Position numbers and translations under genes: made by a program
Assembly (NCBI GenBank): GCA_024762755.1
Contig: JANTGX010000165.1
Coordinates: 1 to 5,533 of the forward strand
From: Gammaproteobacteria bacterium
GTDB taxonomy: Bacteria > Pseudomonadota > Gammaproteobacteria > SZUA-152
Length of the DNA stretch: 5,533 nucleotides
Direction: 5' to 3'
Notes under the pieces: model-generated
Databases searched by the model: none
What the model was told of the DNA's origin: nothing
The model's input: only the letters and a program-made list of their open reading frames with translations
In this document: one piece after another, positions 1-5,533 of the stretch
Layout of the letters: the number at the start of each line of letters is the position of its first letter
Numbering within the stretch: position 1 is the stretch's first letter

Positions 1-929
1 GTCTCGGCCTCGCCGTCGCCCACCACGCAGAGCGCGAGCAGATCCGGGTTGTCGAAGACGGCGCCAAAGGCATGGGCCACCGAGTAGCCCAGCTCGCCGC
101 CCTCATGGATCGAGCCGGGTGTTTCCGGCGCGCAATGGCTCGGTATGCCGCCGGGAAAGGAGAACTGACGGAACAGGCGTTTCATCCCTTGCTTGTCTTG
201 CGAGACATTGGGATAGCGCTCGCTGTAGCTGCCCTCCATCCAAGTGCTGGCCACCAGGGCGGGGCCACCGTGGCCAGGGCCAGTGATGAAGATCGCATTC
301 AGATCCAACTTGCGGATCATCCGGTTCATGTGGGCGTAGAGCAGATTCAGCCCCGGGGTGGTACCCCAGTGGCCGAGCAGTCGCGGTTTGATGTGCTCGG
401 GCTTCAGTGGCTCCTCGAGCAGCGGATTGTCCATTAGAAAGATCTGTCCTGCGGACAGGTAATTGGCCGCGCGCCACCAGGCATGGAGTAGTTCCAGTTC
501 TTCCTTGGAAAGCGGTTGATGCTTGGACGAATGGGGCATGACAGGGTTCCTCTTGTCGTGATGACCGAGACCTGCAGGGAGCAGGTCGATATCGAAGTGG
601 CGTGCCAGGGCATACAGGCCGGGGAGGGTGACGAACCCGCCGGGCAGAATCCCGACCACGGCCACTCCCAGGCTCTTCAGGATGTCTTTGAGGGCGTGGT
701 TCGCCTGCGCCATCTCGGCGGGTGAGATCGTCTCCCGTTTGGCCAGGCGCAGGTAGGTGTGACCGACGAGCCGGGTGTCGGCGCTGTTTTGGGCAAGGGC
801 TTGTTTCAGTTCGAGCAACAGCTCGTGCAGACGCTGGTGCAGCTCGGTCGGCCCAAACCGGGACTGCCAATGGGTCTCCAGCTGTTGCAGAAGTTGCCGG
901 ACGTCGACTTTGTGATCTGTGTGCTTCAT
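1..929 (-). CDS. xfp: LETM1-like module fused in frame to phosphoketolase (partial, runs off the left edge)
   Basis: Phosphoketolase is a thiamine-diphosphate enzyme that cleaves xylulose-5-P (and often fructose-6-P) with phosphate to acetyl-phosphate plus glyceraldehyde-3-P or erythrose-4-P. The minus-strand frame opens at ATG 929, whose ATGA overlaps the acetate kinase stop, and stays open to base 1. Its first 130 codons are a LETM1-like module (separate entry). From the internal ATG at 539 the protein is clearly phosphoketolase; counting from that Met, it shows WWRAANYLSAGQIFL (21-35), GHWGTTPG (56-63), GPGHGGPA (87-94), FRQFSFPGGIPSH (123-135), PETPGSIHEGGELGY (138-152) and the start of the ThDP-binding GDGEAE (174-179), where the window ends. 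These include the family's conserved active-site histidines. Full-length enzymes have about 790-830 residues, so most of the protein is outside the window. The phosphoketolase identity is near certain; whether translation starts at 929, 539 or both is open. Confidence 0.9.
   Translation of the reverse strand, partial: MKHTDHKVDVRQLLQQLETHWQSRFGPTELHQRLHELLLELKQALAQNSADTRLVGHTYLRLAKRETISPAEMAQANHALKDILKSLGVAVVGILPGGFVTLPGLYALARHFDIDLLPAGLGHHDKRNPVMPHSSKHQPLSKEELELLHAWWRAANYLSAGQIFLMDNPLLEEPLKPEHIKPRLLGHWGTTPGLNLLYAHMNRMIRKLDLNAIFITGPGHGGPALVASTWMEGSYSERYPNVSQDKQGMKRLFRQFSFPGGIPSHCAPETPGSIHEGGELGYSVAHAFGAVFDNPDLLALCVVGDGEAE
537..554 (-). promoter_or_regulatory. Internal ribosome binding site and ATG for free phosphoketolase
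   Basis: On the minus strand AAGAGGA (554-548) lies 8 bases before the ATG at 539-537. This is good Shine-Dalgarno spacing, and the ATG sits where phosphoketolases normally begin, about 20 residues before WWRAANYLS. It supports initiation inside the longer frame, giving a phosphoketolase without the LETM1-like extension. Confidence 0.6.
540..929 (-). other. LETM1-like N-terminal extension of the phosphoketolase frame
   Basis: This 130-codon segment precedes the phosphoketolase start in the same frame (929 minus 539 is 390, exactly 130 codons, no stop). Residues 10-50 are Leu/Gln/Glu-rich and look helical. Residues 87-109 form a hydrophobic stretch with the motif LPGGFVTLPGLYALARHF, followed by DIDLLP at 113-118. 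The pattern LPGG..xLPxL...L....LLP resembles the core of LETM1-like (ribosome-binding-like) domains of bacterial and mitochondrial proteins; this is recognition by eye, not a profile search. The stretch could be a membrane segment or a buried amphipathic helix. A sequence AAGAGA lies 5 bases upstream of ATG 929 (940-935), so this start is plausible as well as coupled to the acetate kinase stop. Alternatively it is a formerly separate small gene that lost its stop codon. Confidence 0.5.
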
Positions 930-1759
930 TGCGTTCTCTTTTCCACCAGGCGTGCGGTGTGGCGGGCGATCATCTGTTCTTCGTCGGTGGGGATGCGCCA
1001 AACCGAGACTCGACTGTCGGGCCGGCTGAGTTGCACCGCCTGAGCGTCGTTGGCTGCATCATCCAGTTCGATCCCCAGCCAGGCCAGCCGTTCGCATATC
1101 CGAGCGTGAACCTGGGGCGCGTTCTCGCCGATGCCGGCGGTAAACACCAGCGCATCCAGGCCTCCGAGGGCGCCAGCGAGCGAGGCGATGGCACGTACGG
1201 TATGGTGCACGAAATAGTCGATCGCCAGGGCGGCCTCCGGTGCGTCACGGGCCTGCAGTTGGCGCATGTCGCCGCTGATGCCGGACAGGCCCGCCAGGCC
1301 ACATCGGTGATTGAGCAGAACGTCGATCTCGGCGGTGTTCAGTCCGGCCTCGCGGAGCCACCAGGTGATCACGCCGGAATCCAAATGACCGGGGCGGGTC
1401 GCCATGGGAATGCCATCCAGGGAGGTGAATCCCATGGTGGTGGCCACCGAGCGCCGTTCGCGCAGCGCGCACAGGCTGGCGCCATGACCCAGATGGGCCA
1501 CGATCACCCGGCCGTCGGCGTTCGCTCCCAGGTGCTCGGGCAGCCGGCTGGCGATGTATTCATAGGGCAGCCCATGGAATCCATAGCGCCGGACACCGCG
1601 CTCGTACCACTCCGCCGGCAGGGCGTAGCGTTGTTCCAGCGCGGGCATGCTGCGGTGAAAGGCCGTATCGAAGCAGGCCACCTGGGGCAGTCCCGGGTGC
1701 TGGCGGGCCCGGACGTCGATGGCGGCCGATCGACGGGTGTGAAGGACGCACGCAGACAT
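926..1759 (-). CDS. ackA: Acetate/propionate kinase lacking the N-terminal third (probably defective)
   Basis: Acetate kinase interconverts acetyl-phosphate plus ADP and acetate plus ATP. The 277-residue product matches the family from its middle to its end: ACFDTAFH with the catalytic Asp (31), RYGFHG (His62), HLGHG in place of HLGNG (89-93), the Arg of ATRPG (122), FTAGIGEN (206-213) and PTDEEQMIARHT with the conserved Glu (260). Family members have about 400 residues and begin with a NAGSSS phosphate-binding loop, which is absent together with roughly the first 110 residues. The opening MSACVL looks like the start of a normal acetate kinase and joins directly to a sequence resembling the region around LHNP, so an in-frame internal deletion is inferred. 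ATG 1759, five bases after the transaldolase stop, is chosen; TTG 1768 is an alternative. The TGA overlaps the next ATG (929). Enzyme activity is doubtful. Confidence 0.85.
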   Translation of the reverse strand: MSACVLHTRRSAAIDVRARQHPGLPQVACFDTAFHRSMPALEQRYALPAEWYERGVRRYGFHGLPYEYIASRLPEHLGANADGRVIVAHLGHGASLCALRERRSVATTMGFTSLDGIPMATRPGHLDSGVITWWLREAGLNTAEIDVLLNHRCGLAGLSGISGDMRQLQARDAPEAALAIDYFVHHTVRAIASLAGALGGLDALVFTAGIGENAPQVHARICERLAWLGIELDDAANDAQAVQLSRPDSRVSVWRIPTDEEQMIARHTARLVEKRTQ

Positions 1760-1764
1760 CGTCT

Positions 1765-2868
1765 TCAACCCTTTGCAGAGATACCGTCCGCCAGCGCCGC
1801 CAACAATTGGCGATAGGCGGCCTGGAATTTCTCCACGCCTCCCTGCTCCAACTGCTCGGCCAAGTCTGCGAAGCGAATGCCCAATGCCTTGAGTCCTTCC
1901 AGTGCCGCCTCGGCGTCGCCGATATCCGACTCCAGGCGCGGGGCAGGATCCCCGTGGTCGCGATAGGCGTCAAGGGTCTTGGGCGGCAGGGTATTGACGG
2001 TCTGGGGGCCGACCAACTCGTCCACATATTTGACGTCGGAATAGGCGGAGTCCTTGGTCGAGGTACTTGCCCAGAGCAGGCGCTGGGGGCGCGCTCCGGA
2101 CTTCATCAGGACCTGCCAGGCCTCGCTGGCGTGCAGAGCCTTGAAGTGCTGGTAGGCGACCTTGGCCGAGGCCACCGCGATTCGGCCCTGCCAGCGGGCC
2201 GCTGTGGGATCCTGCTGGGCCTTCTCGGCCAGCAGGTGATCGGCCAGGGTCTCGATACGGCTGACGAAATAGCTCGCGACCGAGGCGACCCGGGAGATAT
2301 CTTTGCCCCGCGCGGCACGCTCGGTCAGACCCGCCTGCCAGGCCTCGGCGACCTCGAGGTAGCGGGTGGGACTGAAGATGAGGGTCGCATTGATGTTCTT
2401 GCCGAGGGCGGTGAGCTGGCGGATGGCGACCAGACCGGGTTTGGTCGCCGGCACCTTGATCATCAGGTTGGGTCGGTCCACCGCCCGCCAGAGACGCTGG
2501 GCCTCGTGGATGGTCGCCTTGGCGTCATAGGCGATGTCGGGCGACACCTCGAGGCTGACATAGCCATCGAGCCGTTCGGTCTGCTGGTATAGCGGCAGCA
2601 GCCGGTCTGCCGCCATGCGGATATCCTCGATCGCCAGGACCTCGTAGATCGCCAAGACGCTCCGTTCCTGGCGGCGCAGCTCGGCGATGCGGTCGCGATA
2701 CGCATCGTGCTCGATGACCGCCTTGGCGAGGATGCTGGGGTTGGAGGTGACACCTCGGATACCGTCTTCCTCGATCAGCCGGTCGAAGCCATTCTGTAGC
2801 AGTCCGCGTTCGATGTAGTCGAGCCAGGGGCTCTGGCCAAAGTCGAGCAGTTTTTTTACTGGATTCAT
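1765..2868 (-). CDS. tal: Transaldolase (long actinobacterial/cyanobacterial-type form)
   Basis: Transaldolase moves a dihydroxyacetone unit between sedoheptulose-7-P/glyceraldehyde-3-P and erythrose-4-P/fructose-6-P in the non-oxidative pentose phosphate pathway. The 367-residue protein shows GVTSNPSI (39-46), DGYVSLEVSP (101-110), NLMIKVPAT with the Schiff-base Lys138, NINATLIFS (158-166), VASVASYFVSR (194-204) and RLLWASTSTKD (263-273). Length and motifs match the roughly 370-residue type seen in actinobacteria and cyanobacteria rather than the 317-residue E. coli TalB. The start is ATG 2868, which overlaps the preceding gene's TGA as ATGA; the frame is open further upstream, but that part is a shadow of the metallo-hydrolase gene. 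No strong ribosome site is visible, so translation probably depends on coupling. Codons 4-6 carry a run of seven A. Next to phosphoketolase it would recycle erythrose-4-P and supply its substrates. Confidence 0.95.
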   Translation of the reverse strand: MNPVKKLLDFGQSPWLDYIERGLLQNGFDRLIEEDGIRGVTSNPSILAKAVIEHDAYRDRIAELRRQERSVLAIYEVLAIEDIRMAADRLLPLYQQTERLDGYVSLEVSPDIAYDAKATIHEAQRLWRAVDRPNLMIKVPATKPGLVAIRQLTALGKNINATLIFSPTRYLEVAEAWQAGLTERAARGKDISRVASVASYFVSRIETLADHLLAEKAQQDPTAARWQGRIAVASAKVAYQHFKALHASEAWQVLMKSGARPQRLLWASTSTKDSAYSDVKYVDELVGPQTVNTLPPKTLDAYRDHGDPAPRLESDIGDAEAALEGLKALGIRFADLAEQLEQGGVEKFQAAYRQLLAALADGISAKG

Positions 2869-4271
2869 AGTTCGATCTCGTCGCCGATGGCAGGCATCTC
2901 GACGGAGGTGCCTTGCAGGTGATTGGCGAAGCTCTGCATGGCCTCGGCCTCGCCGTGTACCAGGATGGTCCGTTCCGGCTGGCCCGTGTGGCGAAGCCAG
3001 GCCAGCAGCTCGTCGCGGTCGGCATGGGCGGAGAAGCCGCCGATGGTATAGATCTTGGCCCGCACCTCGATTTCTTCGCCGAAGATCCTGACCGTCTTTG
3101 CCCCGTCCACGATACGTCGGGCCAGGGTGCCATTGGCAGCGTAGCCGACGAAGATGACAGAGGAGTTGCTGCGCCACAGGTTGTGGTTGAGGTGGTGTCG
3201 CACCCGGCCGCCGGTACACATCCCCGAGCCGGCCATAATGACGGCCCCGCCACTGATCTTGTTCAGGGCCATCGACTCGGCTGTCTCGCGGGTGAAATGC
3301 AGGCCCGGTACCGAGAAGGGGTCCTTGCCGTCACTGAACAGCGCCGCGGTCTCGCCGTTGTAGCATTCGGGATGGCGCTCGAAGATCTCGGTGGCCGAGA
3401 TGGCCATGGGGGAGTCGAGAAAGACCTGCATGCTGCCGGGAAGTGGCCCTTGGGCCACGCCTTCGTGCAGGAAGTACAAGATCTCTTGGGCGCGCTCCAA
3501 TGCGAAGGTGGGAATCACCACATTGCCGCCCCGATCGAAGGTATCGAGCACGGCGCTGTAGAGTTCCTCGATGGAGGGTTGCAGTGCCTTGTGCAGGCGG
3601 TCGCCGTAGGTGGTCTCCATGACGACCACATCGACCGGCGGCGGTGGGGTCGGACCGCGCAGCAGAGCACGGCCGCTATAGCCCAGATCGCCGGAGAACA
3701 GCACCGTCTTGCGCCGGCCGTTCTCTTCCAGCTCGAGCAGGATGGAGGCCGAGCCCAGGATATGCCCGGCATCGATGAAGGTGGCGCGGATACCGGGCGC
3801 GACCTCGATTGCCTCGCCATAGCGCGCCGATCGGCCGAACAGGTGCATCGCATTGAGCGTATCGAGGACACTATACAGCGGCTGGGCGGCTCCCTTGCTG
3901 GCGTGATGATGGTGTTTGCCACTACGTGCCTGCTTGCGCGCCTGGTAGGCGGCCTCTTCCTCCTGCAGGTGGGCCGAATCGAGCATCACCAATTGCGCCA
4001 GCTCACGCGAGGCGTCCGTGGTGATGATCTCGCCCTCGAAGCCCCGCTTGAGCAGCAGGGGAATGCGGCCGCAATGGTCCAGGTGGGCATGGGTGAGCAG
4101 CAGCAGATCGATCTCTCGGGCATTGAAGCCGAAGGGCTCTGCGTTGTCCTCGGCCATCTCTCGGCCGCCTTGGAACATACCACAGTCGATCAGGATCTTG
4201 TGCCCATTGCACTCCACCAGGTGGCAGGATCCTGTGACCTCCTGGTCGGCGCCATGAAAGGATATCTTCAT
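2865..4271 (-). CDS. Beta-CASP metallo-beta-lactamase-fold hydrolase with RNA specificity domain
   Basis: The 468-residue protein is a complete metallo-beta-lactamase/beta-CASP protein of the kind related to CPSF73, archaeal aCPSF and bacterial RNase-like hydrolases; such enzymes cut RNA using two zinc ions. Visible are the metal-binding HAHLDH (61-66), DAGHILGSA with His170, SGDLG with Asp195, the beta-CASP acidic motif METTYG (Glu219), PTFALERAQEIL (254-265), AGSGMCTGGRVRHHL (347-361), and a C-terminal RNA-specificity region with GGFSAHADRDEL (His416) and LVHGE (His439). All key metal ligands are present, so it should be active. A basic His-rich loop (KHHHHASKG, 119-127) lies before the beta-CASP region. 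It starts at ATG 4271, overlapping the upstream TGA, with GGAGA about 9 bases before. Its presence among sugar-phosphate enzymes suggests, but does not prove, RNA-level control of the operon. The substrate cannot be read from sequence. Confidence 0.95.
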   Translation of the reverse strand: MKISFHGADQEVTGSCHLVECNGHKILIDCGMFQGGREMAEDNAEPFGFNAREIDLLLLTHAHLDHCGRIPLLLKRGFEGEIITTDASRELAQLVMLDSAHLQEEEAAYQARKQARSGKHHHHASKGAAQPLYSVLDTLNAMHLFGRSARYGEAIEVAPGIRATFIDAGHILGSASILLELEENGRRKTVLFSGDLGYSGRALLRGPTPPPPVDVVVMETTYGDRLHKALQPSIEELYSAVLDTFDRGGNVVIPTFALERAQEILYFLHEGVAQGPLPGSMQVFLDSPMAISATEIFERHPECYNGETAALFSDGKDPFSVPGLHFTRETAESMALNKISGGAVIMAGSGMCTGGRVRHHLNHNLWRSNSSVIFVGYAANGTLARRIVDGAKTVRIFGEEIEVRAKIYTIGGFSAHADRDELLAWLRHTGQPERTILVHGEAEAMQSFANHLQGTSVEMPAIGDEIEL

Positions 4272-5269
4272 TCTTCGTCTCTCCGGTTGGTTGCCGAACC
4301 AGGACGTGCCTCCGTGTCCTGCTCGGTGGGGGGGATGGCCAGACGGTGTTTGATCACGACCGCCAGCGCGGCAGCGGCCAGTCGCGCCGCTTCAGGATCG
4401 GAGCGCGAGGGCAGCATGATCGGAACCTTGGCGCCGATGACGATGCCGGCCAGGGTGGCGCCCGCCAGATATTCCAGATCCTTCGCCAGGATGTTCGCCG
4501 CGTTGAGGTCGGGTGCCAGCAGGATGTCTACATCGCCGGATACTGGGCTGTCGATGTGCTTGATCTGCGCCGCCTTGCGGGAGATGGCGTTGTCGAAGGC
4601 GAGGGGGCCATCCACGATGGCGTACCGAATCTGATGGCGGTCAACCATCTTGCTCAGGCAGGCGGCATCAATGGTGGATTGGATGGCCGGCTTCGCCACC
4701 TCGATCGCGGACAAAGCGGCGGCCTTGGGCCGCTCCACACCGAGCGCCCGCGCCAGGTCGATGGCGTTCTGCAGGATCGTCGCCTTCTGCGACAGGTCCG
4801 GTGCAATGTCGATGGCGGCATTGGTGATGAACAGCAGCTTGGGGTAGGTCGGCAGCTCGGCGACGAAGACATGATTGACCCGCCGCCCGGTACACAGTCG
4901 TTGCAAGACCGGGTGCATCAGCGCATCGGTATGGATCCAGCCCTTGGCGAGTGCCTCCACCTCGCCGGTCTCGATCAGCCGCACTGCCTGCTCGGCGGTG
5001 CCGATCTCCGGGCTCGCCGGAACGATCTGCAGCTCGCCACAGTCCCGGCCCAGGCCCTGGCAGATCTCACGAATGGCCGCGACATCGCCGACCAACACCG
5101 GCTCGACCAGGCCGTGGTCGCGCGCGGCAAGCATACCGCCGACCACATGCGCCTCCTGCGCATCGACCACTGCGACCCGAATCGGCGGATACTGCTGCGC
5201 CTGCTGGAGCAGACCGTCCAGGCCACCAGGCGTGAGGGCTTCGTGGGGATTCGCTAATCTGCTATTCAT
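4268..5269 (-). CDS. pta: Phosphate acetyl/butyryltransferase family protein (phosphotransacetylase)
   Basis: Members of this family transfer an acyl group between phosphate and coenzyme A; next to phosphoketolase the likely reaction is acetyl-phosphate plus CoA to acetyl-CoA. The 333-residue protein shows VEALAKGWIHTDALMHPVL (104-122), VNHVFVAELPTYPKLLFITN (131-150), AAIDIAPDLSQKATILQNAI (151-170), DGPLAFDNAIS (220-230) and GDVDILLAPDLNAANILAK (245-263), a pattern closest to the C-terminal half of bifunctional enoyl-CoA hydratase/phosphate acetyltransferases, here without a MaoC hydratase domain. It is the short type, unlike the roughly 700-residue E. coli Pta, so butyryl-phosphate as substrate is not excluded. 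The start is ATG 5269; an in-frame TGA at 5278-5276 forbids an earlier one. AAGGA (5276-5272) is only 2 bases from the ATG, which is tight. The C-terminal tail is charged, and the stop overlaps the next gene. It is first in the operon. Confidence 0.92.
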   Translation of the reverse strand: MNSRLANPHEALTPGGLDGLLQQAQQYPPIRVAVVDAQEAHVVGGMLAARDHGLVEPVLVGDVAAIREICQGLGRDCGELQIVPASPEIGTAEQAVRLIETGEVEALAKGWIHTDALMHPVLQRLCTGRRVNHVFVAELPTYPKLLFITNAAIDIAPDLSQKATILQNAIDLARALGVERPKAAALSAIEVAKPAIQSTIDAACLSKMVDRHQIRYAIVDGPLAFDNAISRKAAQIKHIDSPVSGDVDILLAPDLNAANILAKDLEYLAGATLAGIVIGAKVPIMLPSRSDPEAARLAAAALAVVIKHRLAIPPTEQDTEARPGSATNRRDEE

Positions 5270-5339
5270 TGTCCTTCAGAATCCGCCAGCCCTGGGCCAG
5301 CTCATCGATGGAACGACGCGCACTAGCGCGCATGGACAT
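5262..5339 (-). CDS. Possible 25-residue leader peptide ahead of the operon
   Basis: A small frame begins at ATG 5339 (second ATG at 5333) and ends at TAG 5264-5262, inside the first codons of the phosphotransacetylase gene, overlapping it by 8 bases. The peptide is basic at its start (RASARR) and ends SIDELAQGWRILKDNE, which looks protein-like. The ribosome site is weak (GGGA just upstream). Its translation would bring ribosomes to the downstream start, whose own ribosome site is poorly spaced. It resembles nothing I recognise; it could equally be a chance frame in a short leader. Confidence 0.25.
   Translation of the reverse strand: MSMRASARRSIDELAQGWRILKDNE
5317..5330. repeat. Short inverted repeat in the operon leader
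   Basis: CGCGC and GCGCG flank the 4-base loop ACTA, giving a 5-base-pair GC-only stem about 50 bases before the first operon start codon. It could be a small RNA hairpin or half of an operator, but it is short enough to arise by chance in GC-rich DNA. I see no convincing -35/-10 promoter pair in the leader between 5363 and 5270. Confidence 0.3.
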
Positions 5340-5363
5340 GTTCCCGATAAGTGCTCATGAGAC

Positions 5364-5402
5364 GGGGCGGGCGGCCCCCTTTCGGGGCGCCGCCCAGGCC
5401 CC
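5364..5402 (-). terminator. GC-rich hairpin directly after the upstream gene
   Basis: On the minus strand the arm from 5402 (GGGGC, then GGGCGGC, then CCCC, with CT and G bulges) pairs with the arm ending at 5364, around a GAAA tetraloop. The predicted stem is long and almost all G-C, and it starts at the base after the TAA of the upstream gene. No T-run follows, so it is not a textbook intrinsic terminator; it may be a weak or factor-aided terminator, or an mRNA 3'-end stabiliser. It separates the upstream gene from the phosphoketolase operon. Confidence 0.55.
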
Positions 5403-5533
5403 TTAGCCGCGGTCTCCACCTTTCTCGTCGCTGTCGTGGTCCTCCCAGAATTTCCAACTGCTGTGCTGGCCTTCGTCACGGTCTTCGCGGTCATTGTCTT
5501 TTCCCTCACCGTCGTGATCACCGGACTCCGCAG
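5403..5533 (-). CDS. C-terminal end of an unrecognised protein with an acidic tail (partial)
   Basis: Forty-two codons enter from the right edge and end at TAA 5405-5403. The segment is extremely hydrophilic, rich in Asp, Glu, Gly and His (DGEGKDNDREDRDEG near its start and WKFWEDHDSDEKGGDRG at the end), with two Trp in an otherwise charged tail. This frame is preferred over the competing frame running from 5521 to 5276, which uses rare AGG/AGA codons and reads straight through the hairpin, whereas this one stops immediately before it. The body of the protein lies outside the window, so no function can be assigned. Such tails occur at the ends of membrane or secreted proteins, but that is only a possibility. 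Confidence 0.5.
   Translation of the reverse strand, partial: AESGDHDGEGKDNDREDRDEGQHSSWKFWEDHDSDEKGGDRG

Noticed and set aside
103..870. 255-codon minus-strand frame ending near the left edge
   Set aside because: Out of frame with the recognisable phosphoketolase, Arg/Pro-rich, and fully overlapped by it.
722..1816. 364-codon plus-strand frame
   Set aside because: Antisense shadow of acetate kinase and the LETM1-like module; composition is Gly/Ala/Gln-rich with no recognisable motif.
2869..3219. Longer upstream start for transaldolase (open to 3219)
   Set aside because: The upstream part is a Pro/Arg-rich shadow of the metallo-hydrolase; ATG 2868 gives the usual family length and an ATGA overlap.
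2913..4634. 573-codon open frame on the plus strand
   Set aside because: It lies antisense to the metallo-hydrolase and phosphotransacetylase genes, which have full family motifs; long antisense frames are expected in GC-rich coding DNA.
5283..5301. Possible sigma-54 promoter (TGGC, 7 bases, TGGC) on the minus strand
   Set aside because: The -12 element mismatches the TTGC consensus and the implied transcript start would fall almost at the ATG, leaving no room for a ribosome site.
5276..5521. 81-codon minus-strand frame at the right end
   Set aside because: Uses many AGG/AGA codons, runs through the GC hairpin, and competes with an acidic frame that stops exactly before it.
5361..5533. Hydrophobic plus-strand frame (Val/Leu/Phe-rich) that looks like a membrane segment
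   Set aside because: It has no ATG and is the mirror of the Asp/Glu-rich minus-strand tail: GAC and GAG codons read as GTC and CTC on the other strand, which imitates a transmembrane helix.

Overview
The window looks like a piece of a GC-rich bacterial chromosome, most likely a gammaproteobacterium. That placement is an inference from high GC at third codon positions, the protein sequence types and the dense operon packing; the exact lineage cannot be read from the window. Every well-supported gene lies on the minus strand, so transcription runs from high to low coordinates.

Layout in the direction of transcription. Positions 5533-5403 hold the end of an unrecognised gene with a very acidic, Asp/Glu-rich tail. 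A strong GC-rich hairpin (5402-5364) abuts its stop codon. A leader of about 95 bases follows, containing a short inverted repeat and a possible 25-residue open frame. Then comes a tight operon of five genes: a phosphate acetyl/butyryltransferase-family enzyme (5269-4268), a beta-CASP metallo-beta-lactamase-fold RNase-like protein (4271-2865), a transaldolase of the long actinobacterial/cyanobacterial type (2868-1765), an acetate kinase with no N-terminal third (1759-926), and a reading frame entering from 929 that leaves the window at base 1. Three of the four gene junctions are ATGA overlaps and the fourth is a 5-base gap, so this reads as one transcript with coupled translation.

The last frame is absent from a simple start-to-stop list because its stop lies outside the window. 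Translated by hand, it is 130 codons of a LETM1-like module followed, without a stop, by the N-terminal 179 residues of an Xfp-type phosphoketolase. The second part has its own ATG (539) and a well-spaced ribosome binding site, so both a fusion protein and a free phosphoketolase are possible.

Together the genes describe a phosphoketolase shunt. Transaldolase and the pentose-phosphate enzymes supply sugar phosphates, phosphoketolase cleaves xylulose-5-P or fructose-6-P to acetyl-phosphate, and acetyl-phosphate goes to acetyl-CoA (phosphotransacetylase) or to acetate plus ATP (acetate kinase). The acetate kinase appears to have lost its first 110 or so residues, including the NAGSSS loop, by an in-frame deletion. 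The acetyl-CoA branch may therefore be the only working outlet encoded here. The two points most worth a second look are the LETM1-like/phosphoketolase fusion and the deleted acetate kinase. No RNA genes, CRISPR arrays or insertion sequences were seen, and no stretch over 300 bases lacks a gene.
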